DNA of 64,000 nucleotides. Origin: Paracoccus pantotrophus. Its GTDB lineage: Bacteria > Pseudomonadota > Alphaproteobacteria > Rhodobacterales > Rhodobacteraceae. The stretch lies in contig NZ_CP044423.1 of the NCBI RefSeq assembly GCF_008824185.1, positions 323,501-387,500 of the forward strand. The letters are read 5' to 3'. The position numbers and the translations under genes are program-made. Below the pieces are notes generated by a model that was not told the origin of the DNA, did no database searches, and saw nothing but the letters and a program-made list of their open reading frames with translations. Shown one piece after another: positions 8,778 to 17,026 of the stretch (its first letter is position 1; every line of letters begins with the position of its first letter).

Positions 8778-8797
8778 TTATGTGGTGCACCACATAA
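8778..8797. repeat. perfect 20-bp palindrome at right end of RIT element
   Basis: TTATGTGGTGCACCACATAA is fully self-complementary. It lies between the right inverted repeat and the resumption of tnpB, in DNA that has no counterpart at the left end. It could be a binding site for one of the recombinases or part of a hairpin used in recombination; that role is inference. Confidence 0.8.
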
Positions 8798-8801
8798 CAG
8801 G

Positions 8802-9095
8802 AAGGGCCATGACAGCCTGGCTGCGATGGTGAAGAACGAGCTGCGCAAGGATCCGTACACCGGGACGGTCTTCGTGTTCCGGGCCAGGAAGGCGGATCGG
8901 CTGAAGCTGCTCTACTGGGACGGCACTGGGCTGGTGATGGCCTATAAGCGGCTGGAAGAGCATACGTTTACCTGGCCCGCCGTGAAGGACGGGCTAATGC
9001 TGATGAACCACGCACAGTTCGAGGCGCTGTTTGCCGGGCTGGATTGGCGGCGGGTTCGGGCCATCGAGGCGAAGGCTCCCGAAGCCGTGGAGTGA
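8802..9095 (+). pseudogene. tnpB: IS66 TnpB, 3' part (after RIT insertion)
   Basis: In frame with 5349-5410 if the RIT element is removed: KGHDSLAAMVKNELRK, FVFRARKADRLKLL, YWDGTGLVMAYKRLE and FAGLDWRRV, the body of TnpB (IS66 Orf2). Combined length would be about 118 codons, normal for TnpB. An internal ATG at 8826 could start a truncated product, but the conserved N-terminus would be missing. Confidence 0.85.
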
Positions 9096-9173
9096 ACGGT
9101 GCAGGCTGCGGCAGGATGACTCAGCCGGTGCTTTCCAGAGGCGTAGCCAGTGGCGGTTTGGTAAAGACCGGCC

Positions 9174-10712
9174 ATGCCTAATACCGCTGATCTGCTTAAA
9201 GAAATTGCTGCGCTGAAGGCGATGCTGATCGCCGCGGAAGCGCGCGACCGGCGCAAGGTCGAGCGGATCGAACGCGTTGAGAAGCTGGTCGCGGCCTTCA
9301 AGCAGGCGGCCTTCGGGCGGCGGTCGGAGAAGAGCGATACGGACCAGTTCGAACTGGCGTTGGAGGATCTGGAAACGGCCATGGCGGTCATTCATGCCGA
9401 GGAGGATGCCGAGGATCGCGCTGCCAGCGCCCCACCAAACCACGTGCCCCCAACCGTGGTGCATTGCCGAAACACCTGCCGCGCATCGAGGAAGTGATCG
9501 AGCCGGAAAGCCTGACCTGCGCCTGCGGCGGCTGCCTGCATTGCATCGGTGAGGATGTGTCGGAGCGGTTGGATATCGCGCCCGCCCAGTTCCGCGTCAT
9601 CGTCACCCGCCGCCCCAGATTTGCCTGTCGGTCCTGCACCGACGGCGTGGTTCAGGCGCCGGCCCCTGCGCGGTTGATCCCGGGAGGCATGCCCACCGAG
9701 GCGATGGTCGCGCATGTGCTGGCGAGCCAGATATGCCGACCATCTTCCGCTTTACCGTCAGACCCAGATCCACAGCCGTCAGGGTATGGACCTTGACCGT
9801 TCGACCCTTGCGGATTGGGTGGGGCGGGCCGCCTTCGAACTTCGCCCCGTTTGCGATGCGCTGATGGCCGACCTGAAACGGTCGACAAAGCTGTTCATGG
9901 ACGAGACACGCGCGCCGGTCCTCGACCCGGGGGCCAGAAAGACCAAGACCGGATACTTCTGGGCGCTGGCCCGCGATGACCGGCCTTGGGGCGGAACAGC
10001 GCCGCCGGGTGTCGTCTTCACTGACGCTCCCGGTCGGGGCGGGCAGCATGCCGAACGGATATTGCAGGGCTTCGGTGGCATCCTGCAGGTCGACGGCTAT
10101 GCCGGATACAATCGGCTGATTGCGTCGGACCGGATCGGTCCCGGCATCCAGCTCGCCCATTGCTGGGCGCACGCGCGCCGCAAGCTGATCGAGATCACCC
10201 GCACCGGGCCCGCGCCGATTGCCGAGGAGGGCGTGGCCCTCATCCGCGACCTCTATGCCATCGAGGCCGATATCCGCGGAAGCGACCCTGCTGCCCGACT
10301 GGCTGCACGGCAAGAGCGCTCCGCCCCGATCCTCGCCCGCCTCGACGACTGGCTGGCCCATCATCGTGCCCGCGCTTCAGCCAAATCGTCCCTCGGCGAA
10401 GCGCTCGCCTACATCGCGAAATACCGCGACGGGCTGGGGTGCTTCATGACTGATGGTCAGGTCGAGATCGACTCCAACACCGTCGAACGCACCATCCGGC
10501 CCATCGCCCTGAACCACAAAAACGCCCTCTTCGCCGGCCACGACGCCGGTGCCGAAAACTGGGCCGTCATCGCCTCGCTGATCGAGACCTGCAAGATGAA
10601 CGGCGTCGATCCTCACGCATGGCTGACCGCCACACTCACCGCCATCGTTAAAGGCCACAAACAAGGCCAGATCGACGACCTGCTACCATGGAACTGCTCC
10701 GTCTCCGGGTGA
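9174..10712 (+). pseudogene. tnpC: IS66-family DDE transposase TnpC, two frameshifts
   Basis: Three successive reading frames together give a full TnpC. The N-terminal leucine-rich part starts MPNTADLLKEIAALK. The zinc-finger region has CACGGC and CRSC. The catalytic part has LFMDETRAPV, DGYAGYNRL, CWAHARRKL and SNTVERTIRPIALN. Frame changes occur near 9430-9445, in a C-rich run, and near 9730, where an extra A precedes the YADHLPLYRQ motif. The 999-bp third segment is open from 9714 to 10712. No full-length transposase can be made. Confidence 0.85.
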
Positions 10713-10728
10713 CCGGGACAGCGCTTAC

Positions 10729-10736
10729 ATTCGAAC
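10729..10736. repeat. target-site duplication, right copy (ATTCGAAC)
   Basis: Right copy of the 8-bp direct repeat flanking IS66 element 1, identical to 4862-4869. No outward rearrangement has occurred between the two ends since insertion. Confidence 0.9.
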
Positions 10737-10868
10737 TCCGGGTCAGGGATCTCATCGAGGCCTTGCCGGATCTGGGAGAGATGTTCGGCGTTTTGCGGGC
10801 CGCAAGACAAAAGCTCCGGGAGGCCTTCTCCCAGCTGCATCGCAAGGTGCTGGGCATTGTCAGGGACA
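10729..10868 (+). pseudogene. IS110-family transposase fragment (right of IS66 insertion)
   Basis: Joined to 4703-4869 after removing the IS66 element and one copy of the duplicated target, the frame reads GGFE-LRVRDLIEALPDLG, followed by QKLREAFSQLHRKVL and IVRD. This is the segment before the C-terminal transposase domain of IS110 proteins. Homology stops after IVRD, just before the helix-hairpin region, so the fragment is truncated at both ends and inactive. Confidence 0.7.
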
Positions 10869-10904
10869 TGTCGGCGCGGTGGCCGCTGCCAAGATGGAGA
10901 AACG

Positions 10905-11651
10905 TGATCATTGGAAGGAATGATGAGCGTACTCGATGCCGTTTGCCTCGCAGATCATGTCGAAGCGCATCGGCCGGGAGTAGATCGTGTTCCGGTTCCA
11001 AGGCTGCTCGGCAAACTGGATCCCGTTATCGGTGAGAATGGTGTGGACCCGGCAGGGAACGGCTTCGAGCATATGCTGAAGCAATTCCCAGGCGGTCTTC
11101 CTGTCGGCCTTGTCGACGAGTTGGGTCACGGCGCACTTGCTCGGCCGGTCGATGCCGACGAACAAATATAGCTTGCCTTCAGCGGTCTGAACCTCGGCAC
11201 TGTCGATGTGGAAGAACCCTGTGGGTAGAGCTTGAACTTCGACCGCTTCGGCCTGTCGCCCTCCAGATCAGGCAGGCGCGAGATGCCGTGTCGTTGCAGG
11301 CACCGGTGCAGCGCGGATCGCGTCAGGTGGGGGATCGAGGACTGCAGGGCATAAAGGCAATCGTCCGGTGGCAGCAGCGCATGGCGCCGGAAGGCCACGA
11401 CCATCGCCTCCTCCGCCTCGGTCAGCATGGTGGATCGCGGCTCCGACGGCCCGGTCTGCAAATCCTCGGCCGTCGCGCGCTTGCGCCACTTCGCGACGGT
11501 CTTGGGGTTGATGCCCCGCTTCCGGCTCAGCGGCGCGAGCGAAGCTTGCGATCATTCGGGCCAGCCCTCGGACCAATGGCGGGCAGGCCCTCATTATTGC
11601 TGCTTGGATCGCGTGCGTGGTCGTGGCGCTTCCATGACGAACTTGTCCCAT
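10905..11651 (-). pseudogene. IS481-family transposase, truncated and frameshifted
   Basis: On the minus strand the gene starts MGQVRHGSATTTHAIQ. A second frame gives EPRSTMLTEAEEAMVV, PPDDCLYALQSSIPH and HRCLQRHGISRLPD. A third gives DSAEVQTAEGKLYLFVGIDRP, then HTILTDNGIQFAEQP and RFDMICEANGIE. This is the IS481 catalytic (rve) domain up to just after the second aspartate. The frames change near 11580 and 11220. The C-terminal third with the catalytic glutamate is missing beyond about 10908. Confidence 0.85.
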
Positions 11652-11654
11652 AAG

Positions 11655-12243
11655 GCATCCTTCCATTCCAAAGAATGGAGCGCACCATCAAACCGTGGGA
11701 TCAAACAGTCTAGGGATCGGCGGGGGTCGGTGGTTCCGGCCGGGCAAGGTGCCAGCACCGCCAGGATGCAACGTGTCGCCACATCGATGATTGCGTATAG
11801 GTATCTGCGGCCCTTTGGGATTTTTCCGCGGATCTCCGGTGACAGCGCGCGCAGCTGGCCAAGAAGCGATGCACATCCCAGAGGCCCGGCACCACCGGCG
11901 GCTTGTCGCGCATCCTGTCGGTGGCAACGACATTGGGCAGCACCCGGCCACAGGCCAGCTTCGACCGGCGGCGGAATTCGTCGGCGGGCCGGGCGAAGCC
12001 GGTATCCACCAGCAGGTGGAAACTCTCGAAGGGCACCGTCTGATTGAACTCGAATTCCAGCCGGGCGCGCAGCAACGGGTCATCGACGATATGCTGAAAG
12101 CCCCGCCGTTCGTCGGGATGCACGAAGAACGTCTCCAGCAGCGCAGCACGTTTTGCCAGCGGTGCAAGGTCATAGAGCAACAGGAAGTCCGGGTCGTCGC
12201 CCATCGCGCTCGCCTGCCGGGGCACTGCCGGTTGCCGGTTCAT
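11655..12243 (-). pseudogene. decayed ORF with integrase-core-like remnant
   Basis: A minus-strand frame runs from 12243 (MNRQPAVPRQASAMGDD) through FLLLYDLAPLAKRAALL, HPDERRGFQHIVDD and FRRRSKLACGRVLP to a stop at 11710. A different frame overlapping its end reads IRGKIPKGRRYLYAIID followed by VATRCILAVLAP. That resembles the start of the catalytic core of Mu/TnsB-type transposases. The first part is not recognised. It is probably the wreck of a transposon gene, cut on one side by the IS481 remnant. Confidence 0.45.
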
Positions 12244-12247
12244 CGGC

Positions 12248-12379
12248 TTACAAGTCCAGGTTAGATGGCTTGACCTCGGGATTCTTGATCGTATCAAGGA
12301 TCTGGCGGTCCAGCTCCTCGCGGTGCAACCGGCCGAGTTCATAGCCGGTGAGGGCAAAGCCGATCCTGCTCGACATCAT
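12248..12379 (-). CDS. small hypothetical protein, 43 aa
   Basis: Short minus-strand frame beginning MMSSRIGFALTGYEL and ending VKPSNLDL, with charged, helix-prone composition (RLHREELDRQIL). It lies 4 bp before the start of the decayed ORF at 12243 and in the same orientation, so both may derive from one mobile element. No family is recognised, and it may not be expressed. Confidence 0.35.
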   Translation of the reverse strand: MMSSRIGFALTGYELGRLHREELDRQILDTIKNPEVKPSNLDL

Positions 12380-12412
12380 AAGTGACCTTATATGTGGCCA
12401 CGCAGCCCAGCA

Positions 12413-12721
12413 TCAGGGGTTTCCGGCGCGGCCAGGCGAAGTCCACCGCACCCGGCTGTCGACATAGGTGTGAAACACGCAGGGCTGATTACTCTCGATG
12501 ACCTTGGTCATGCTGCCGTCGGGGATCTCGGAGCGCATCGGCGGCTGGCCCATAAGATCGGGGATGAAACCCTCCTCGCCCCGGGCATAGGTCGGGGTCA
12601 TGGAGGTGCTGCCGATCTCGGTCAGCGAGGCCGGGCCGTAGAGCCCTTCGATCTGCGCCTTCAACTCCAGCAGTTCGGGCATTTCTGCGGCAGGCTTGTG
12701 AATGCCTCGGCTGATCACCAT
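12413..12721 (-). CDS. hypothetical protein in insertion-sequence graveyard
   Basis: This 102-codon minus-strand frame starts MVISRGIHKPAAEMPEL and continues ELKAQIEGLYGPASL and RGEEGFIPDLMGQPP. Composition is protein-like, with a plausible coiled stretch near residues 12-30. Its start region overlaps the 3' fringe of the IS110 remnant in another frame. No domain is recognised. It probably belongs to the same dead mobile element as 11655-12379. Confidence 0.4.
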   Translation of the reverse strand: MVISRGIHKPAAEMPELLELKAQIEGLYGPASLTEIGSTSMTPTYARGEEGFIPDLMGQPPMRSEIPDGSMTKVIESNQPCVFHTYVDSRVRWTSPGRAGNP

Positions 12722-12769
12722 CGGGCGTTTGCCCAGAGGCGCGGATGCAGCCCGACGACATCAAGACAT

Positions 12770-13137
12770 GGCATGTCCGCAACACCGCAGGCGACAGGGT
12801 GCCCTTCATCTGGGCGATCCCGCGCGCATCATTGCGGTCGATTTTGTCCACCTGCGCCTTGATGAAAGCCTTGGCGTGGCGCGTCTCGATGCAGATCGCC
12901 GGAAGGCCGGCCTTGGCCAGGCCCTCGGACAGCCATTGGGATAATGGGCCCGCTTCCGGCCCGACCCTCTCAAGCCGGGCACCCACGCCATTCAAGGCGC
13001 GAGAGATGTCCTCCGGGTGGCTTATGACCTTGAGTTCCCGACGGATCCGGCCACCTCGTCGAGGATGCAGATCGCGGTCTCTTTTACCGATACATCCAGT
13101 CCGGCATAGTAGCTTCGTGCTGCGCTTCCTTCCCTGA
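12770..13137 (-). pseudogene. IS110-family transposase, N-terminal fragment
   Basis: Minus-strand fragments in two frames. Near 13120 the sequence gives SYYAGLDVSVKETAICI, the DEDD-domain start of IS110 transposases. From 12995 another frame gives ARLERVGPEAGPLSQW, then PAICIETRHAKAFIK and DRNDARGIAQM. Homology ends right after GIAQM. A frameshift lies near 13025-13060. The fragment holds the half of an IS110 gene that is missing from the copy at 4703-4869 plus 10729-10868, but in opposite orientation. Confidence 0.75.
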
Positions 13138-13140
13138 TGC

Positions 13141-13437
13141 TAGTGGCGGCTTCTCACAGACCACGTTCTACCATCGGCCCGAAGCGCAGCACCTCATGAC
13201 GAGCGGGAAGGGAAGTGGGGCGCCAGCCGAATACCCCAACTGAGCCTAAGACGCCGCCCGGCCGGGCATTCATCCGCGGGCTTCCTGAAACGGGCGGATA
13301 GGGCGACGCGCCCTGCAAGGGGTGCGGGCGCGAGGATCTTCATGGGCATCCGGCCAGTGACGATCAGGATCGTCGGCCTCTGCCGTGCCAGGATGCCCAT
13401 GACGCGAGAGGATGGCGCAAGCCCTCTCCCGTGACCC
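13141..13437. other. no gene recognised
   Basis: About 300 bp between the IS110 remnant and the lipoprotein gene. Frames are short and without recognisable motifs, and no convincing promoter or hairpin was seen. Confidence 0.5.
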
Positions 13438-13812
13438 TCAATAGTGGTAGCAGGAGGTGGTTTTGCCGTGCTGCGTGCATTGGGTTGTCTTTGGCGGCGT
13501 GTATTGCGGCCCGCGGAACGGGAAGCTGGGAAGCCGGCCATCGGACTTGCCGCATTGATAGGTCATGTAATACCAGGTGACCGGACCCGGCGTGACATCT
13601 GCCAAAGTGCCGCCAGCCTTGCTGTAGCTGTCGACCACCTGATACGAGCTTCTGCATTTCTTCGCCGCTTCCGTGTAGCAGCCTTCGGGCGAAGTCGTGC
13701 AACGCGACGTGTGGATGGTGTTTCCACCCGGCCCCGACATCGTGCTTGTCTCGGGTTCGGCGCATCCGGCCAACACGAATCCCGTAGCCGCCAATGCCAA
13801 AAATATCCGCAT
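13438..13812 (-). CDS. small lipoprotein, function unknown
   Basis: The 124-residue protein has a type II signal peptide: MRIFLALAATGFVLAGC, with the lipobox LAGC placing the acylated cysteine at position 17. The mature part has several cysteines (SRCTTSPEGCY, KKCRSSYQ, YQCGKSDG, TQCTQHGKTTSCYHY), suggesting disulfide bonds in the periplasm. A good GGAGG ribosome site precedes the start. No family was recognised. It is the first intact chromosomal gene after the insertion cluster. Confidence 0.75.
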   Translation of the reverse strand: MRIFLALAATGFVLAGCAEPETSTMSGPGGNTIHTSRCTTSPEGCYTEAAKKCRSSYQVVDSYSKAGGTLADVTPGPVTWYYMTYQCGKSDGRLPSFPFRGPQYTPPKTTQCTQHGKTTSCYHY

Positions 13813-14016
13813 CTCAACCTCCTAACCAACTAACGAATCACGCAGAACCGTTATCATCATCGGCCGTGATCCGGGAAGGCTTTTCATGCAGATGCCCCGG
13901 CTTTGCACAGCGTAGGCATGCCTGCGTCGTCGCCATTTCCAAGCTGAACGGAGCCGGTCCTGAAGGATCCGGCCCGGCTGTTGCCGGGCAGCGGGCCCAT
14001 TACAGGTGGTTGACGA

Positions 14017-14922
14017 TCAACCCCAGACCGCCTCGAACTCGCGCCATTCGCCCTTGCTCATGCCGCTGTTCTCCTGCGTGACGGCCTCTCCCGCCAGGCG
14101 GCGCTTCAGCGCCTCGACGCCCTTGGCGGAAAGCTGCACCCCGCCCAGCCGGTAATCCTCGAAGGCGGCATAGGCGAAGGGCACCCAGTCGCGGACGATG
14201 CCGCACATGGTCTGGGCATAGGCGCGGATCTCGTATTGCGCATGGGCATCGGCGCGCAGGCGCAGGAAATGGAACAGGTTGTGCAGGTCCACCTTCCAGT
14301 ACCATTGCGTATAGACATTGGCGGGCAGGTTCATGCGCGCCAGTTCGCGCGCCAGGCCCTGCTGGCCCTCCTGGCTCAGCATCGCTTCGTAATGGTCATA
14401 GCTGCGCATCGCGTCCTCGCGCAGGATGTCGAGGACGCGGGCGGCCTCGTCGCCCTCCAGCACCTGGCCGCGGCCCTGGTTGTTCACCGTCGATTGCGCG
14501 GCAAGATGTTCGGGCGCGGGAATGTAGAATTCGCGGTCCAGGATCGAATAGCGCGCCGAATATTCGTTCACGTTGGCGGTGCGGTGGCGGATCCATTGCC
14601 GGGCGACGAAGACCGGCAGCTTGACGTGGAACTTGACCTCGCACATCTCGAACGGGGTCGAGTGCCAGTGCCGCATCAGGTAGCGGATCAACCCCTCGTC
14701 GTTGCTGACCGACTTGGTGCCGCGGCCATAGCTCACGCGCGCGGCCTGGGTGATCGCGCCGTCGTCGCCCATGTAGTCGATGACCCGCACCAGCCCGTGA
14801 TCCAGCACCGGATGCGCCCGGTAGAGATGGCCCTCCATCCCCTCGGAGACGGCGCGCAGGGTGGGGCGCGGGCTGGCGCGCAGCTCGTCGATCTCGGCCT
14901 GTTGTTCGGGGGTCAGGGGCAT
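14017..14922 (-). CDS. thyX: FAD-dependent thymidylate synthase ThyX
   Basis: The 301-residue enzyme converts dUMP to dTMP using methylene-tetrahydrofolate and FAD/NADPH, replacing ThyA. The ThyX signature RHRT-x3-NEYSARY is present (RHRTANVNEYSARY), and the substrate-binding C-terminal region includes QWYWKVDLHNLFHF. The start at 14922 (MPLTPEQQAEI) was preferred to two upstream in-frame ATGs because AAGGA lies 7 bp before it. It is a single gene, divergent from glyoxalase I. Confidence 0.95.
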   Translation of the reverse strand: MPLTPEQQAEIDELRASPRPTLRAVSEGMEGHLYRAHPVLDHGLVRVIDYMGDDGAITQAARVSYGRGTKSVSNDEGLIRYLMRHWHSTPFEMCEVKFHVKLPVFVARQWIRHRTANVNEYSARYSILDREFYIPAPEHLAAQSTVNNQGRGQVLEGDEAARVLDILREDAMRSYDHYEAMLSQEGQQGLARELARMNLPANVYTQWYWKVDLHNLFHFLRLRADAHAQYEIRAYAQTMCGIVRDWVPFAYAAFEDYRLGGVQLSAKGVEALKRRLAGEAVTQENSGMSKGEWREFEAVWG

Positions 14923-15078
14923 GGCGGAATCCTTCGTGCTGTTGGGCATATCTTGTGGCACCGACGGGGGATTCAATCAACCGGCAGTATTGGCGCGGCG
15001 GGTGCAGCCGATCGCCCCACGTTGCGGTCCGGCCGCCGCCATGCCAGTCTGGCCGCAGCGAACGGAAAGGAACGACAG

Positions 15079-15507
15079 ATGAAGGTCCGCTATCTGCACA
15101 CAATGGTCCGCGTGCTCGATCTGGAAAAGACGATGGAGTTCTTTCGCCTGCTCGGGCTGGAGGAGACGCGGCGAATCGATAATGAAAAAGGGCGCTTCAC
15201 CCTGGTCTTCATGGCGCCGCCCGGCCAGCCGGAATGCCCGGTCGAGCTGACCTGGAACTGGGACGGCGACGATGGCCTGCCCTCGGACAGCCGGCATTTC
15301 GGCCATCTCGCCTATCGGGTCGAGAACATCTACGAGATGTGCCAGAAGCTGATGGATGCCGGCGTGACCATCAACCGCCCGCCGCGCGACGGCCACATGG
15401 CCTTTGTCCGCAGCCCCGACAACATCTCGATCGAATTGCTGCAAGAGGGCGAGTCGCTGGCGCCGCAAGAGCCCTGGGCCAGCATGGGCAATATCGGCCA
15501 CTGGTAA
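15079..15507 (+). CDS. gloA: lactoylglutathione lyase (glyoxalase I)
   Basis: The 142-residue VOC-fold enzyme isomerises the methylglyoxal-glutathione hemithioacetal to S-lactoylglutathione. The metal ligands of the family are visible: His7 (RYLHTMVRV), Glu in CPVELTWN, His in FGHLAYRV and Glu in ISIELLQEG. Length is normal for the bacterial single-domain, probably homodimeric, enzyme. An AAAGGA ribosome site precedes the ATG. It is monocistronic. Confidence 0.93.
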   Translation: MKVRYLHTMVRVLDLEKTMEFFRLLGLEETRRIDNEKGRFTLVFMAPPGQPECPVELTWNWDGDDGLPSDSRHFGHLAYRVENIYEMCQKLMDAGVTINRPPRDGHMAFVRSPDNISIELLQEGESLAPQEPWASMGNIGHW

Positions 15508-15689
15508 GGCGGCGCGGCGCGCGGGGGACGGGGCGCGTCCGGGCCCTTGAGCCGATGGCGCTGCAGGGCGATGCGGTGCGCCGCATGGAGCCCTTCCGGT
15601 CCGGGCGAGGAGGCGATTTCCCTTGTGGCCGTCTTGCGGCCGGCCAGCCCGGATCGGGCTGAAAGGCAGCGCGGGCGCAGACGGAGGAA

Positions 15690-16150
15690 TGCCGCCTGGC
15701 GCAACTTCGCCTGCGGGCTGTCGGCCCAGTGGCCGGGCGTGATCGTGACCCGGATCGGCCGGCCGAACGCGTCCGCGGCCGCATGGGGTTGCGTCGTCAG
15801 CCCGCCGCGGGACCGGCCGATGGCGTGGGCCTCAAGCCCCCTTCTGCGAGGTCGCGTCGGCATGGACCTTCGAGATCGTCGCCTCGATCAGCACCCATTC
15901 GGAAGCGGGACCGGCGCCCAATGCCTTGAAAAGCCGTTCCCATGCCTCGGCGCGGTCCACCGCCGGAACCAGGTGCGGACCGCCTGCCAATGTCCCGGCG
16001 CCGGTGGCGGGTCGCGCCAGGGCGAAGCGCCCCGTGCCAGCCAGAGGATCGCGTCCGTGAACGGCCGGTCGTCGGCACCGCTGCGGCCCCGAGCACCGGC
16101 CTTGCCGGGCAGCAGCGGCCCGGTGCTGCCTGTCGGCCCGCCGGCATGCG
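15690..16150 (-). pseudogene. IS5-family (IS427-like) transposase remnant
   Basis: Minus-strand pieces in three frames. GPLLPGKAGARGRSGADDR and FTDAILWLARG come first, then AWERLFKALGAG with ATISKVHADATSQKG, then AIGRSRGGLTTQ. This is the N-terminal and first-aspartate region of IS427-type transposases; the family's DGTIVKVH reads EATISKVH here, so even that residue appears altered. The C-terminal half is gone. The flanks 15508-15690 and 16150-16471 hold no gene; the last 90 bp are AT-rich and probably contain the promoter of the next gene. Confidence 0.75.
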
Positions 16151-16474
16151 CCCGAGTCGATGCCAAAGGACGAAAGGAGCCGCCAGGCCCCATGTCGCCA
16201 TGCCTTTGCGCTTTCTGCATGCGCCCGTGGCCGGGTGCTGCCCAGGCCCTGCCCGGCGGGGCGCTGATGGTCCGGACAGGGGGCCGCGAATTCATCGCAA
16301 CTTGGAGATGTTCGCACCACCCGCAGGCCATGCCAGCAAAATACATTGAAAACAAACCACTAACACTACCTTGTTAACGGTCCGTTAACCTATCTTAAAG
16401 GGCAACTGGCCTAAACCGAACAGATCGTTTTAATTGTAAGTCATTGCGTGATCTCTATTGTTGGTTGGTGAGTG

Positions 16475-16954
16475 ATGTTGGTGAATGGCAAGGCCACGCA
16501 TGCCGCGGGCATGCATTATCCCCTGGGCGACAACGGTTGCCTGAGCTTTCTTCAGGATCCGGGCATCGGGGTCGGCAGCCGAAGCTTTTCGGGCTCGGTG
16601 GCGGATTGGTGCGAGCAGGGCTTCTCGATCTGCGAAAGCTACCTGATCGAGGCGCAAACCCTTTCCATAGAAGGCGATCCCTCGGGTTTCGTTGCCATGG
16701 CCGAGGCGCAGTTCGACGACGAGCTGGCCGACGAGGTGCTGCTGCACGCCAACGCCCTGCTGAGGGGCATGGCCTTCCGCCGGTTGGGTGGGCGGCTGCA
16801 ACTGGTCGAAACCGGTGACGCGCCGCTTGGCCTGAACTGGACCGCCATCGCGAACCTGTGGTGCGCGATGGAGACGACCAAGGGTGACATGCGCCTGCCG
16901 CGCCTTGACCCGCAGTTCGAAAAGCGGATGCGCGCGGCGATGCGGCTGTCCTGA
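16475..16954 (+). CDS. hypothetical protein, 159 aa
   Basis: An open frame with good coding composition starts MLVNGKATHAAGMHY and contains a possible amphipathic region (FDDELADEVLLHANALL). No signal peptide, membrane segment or known motif is visible. An alternative GTG start lies 3 bp upstream, and no strong ribosome site is seen. The upstream 90 bp are unusually AT-rich (around 16340-16440), consistent with a promoter. It runs parallel to tex, 72 bp ahead of it. Confidence 0.6.
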   Translation: MLVNGKATHAAGMHYPLGDNGCLSFLQDPGIGVGSRSFSGSVADWCEQGFSICESYLIEAQTLSIEGDPSGFVAMAEAQFDDELADEVLLHANALLRGMAFRRLGGRLQLVETGDAPLGLNWTAIANLWCAMETTKGDMRLPRLDPQFEKRMRAAMRLS

Positions 16955-17026
16955 GCCGGTCGGCGCTGCCGGAACGCTTGGATCGGCGGCCGGTTTTGTC
17001 TAAGACGGCGTTCCAGTCAGCAGAGG

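Larger units (their letters stand above)
5409..8801 (+). mobile_element. RIT element (recombinase-in-trio), three tyrosine recombinases
   Basis: Three adjacent, overlapping tyrosine-recombinase genes in one orientation are bounded by near-perfect 30-bp terminal inverted repeats (5409-5438 and 8744-8773, one mismatch). This is the diagnostic structure of recombinase-in-trio elements, an established but little-studied class of mobile DNA. It interrupts the tnpB codon series precisely: tnpB reads VDFR before it and KGHDSL after it. The right end carries 28 bp beyond the inverted repeat, including a perfect 20-bp palindrome, so the ends are asymmetric. The second recombinase is frameshifted, so autonomous movement is doubtful unless the shift is recoded. 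Confidence 0.88.
4870..10728 (+). mobile_element. IS66-family element 1, interrupted by a RIT element
   Basis: The ends carry inverted repeats beginning GTAAGCGCTGT (4870-4880 and, inverted, 10718-10728), typical of IS66-family termini. Both ends are flanked by the same 8-bp direct repeat, ATTCGAAC, the duplication length expected for IS66. Inside are tnpA, tnpB and tnpC in the canonical order. tnpB is split by a 3.4-kb insertion and tnpC has two frameshifts, so the element cannot encode its own transposition proteins. Without the inserted RIT element it would be about 2.47 kb, the normal IS66 size. Confidence 0.9.

Noticed and set aside
10613..10840. A minus-strand frame (MQLGEGLPELLSC) that joins across the IS66 insertion to another minus-strand frame
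   Set aside because: It is the antisense shadow of the IS110 transposase on the plus strand, whose joined frame matches a known family.
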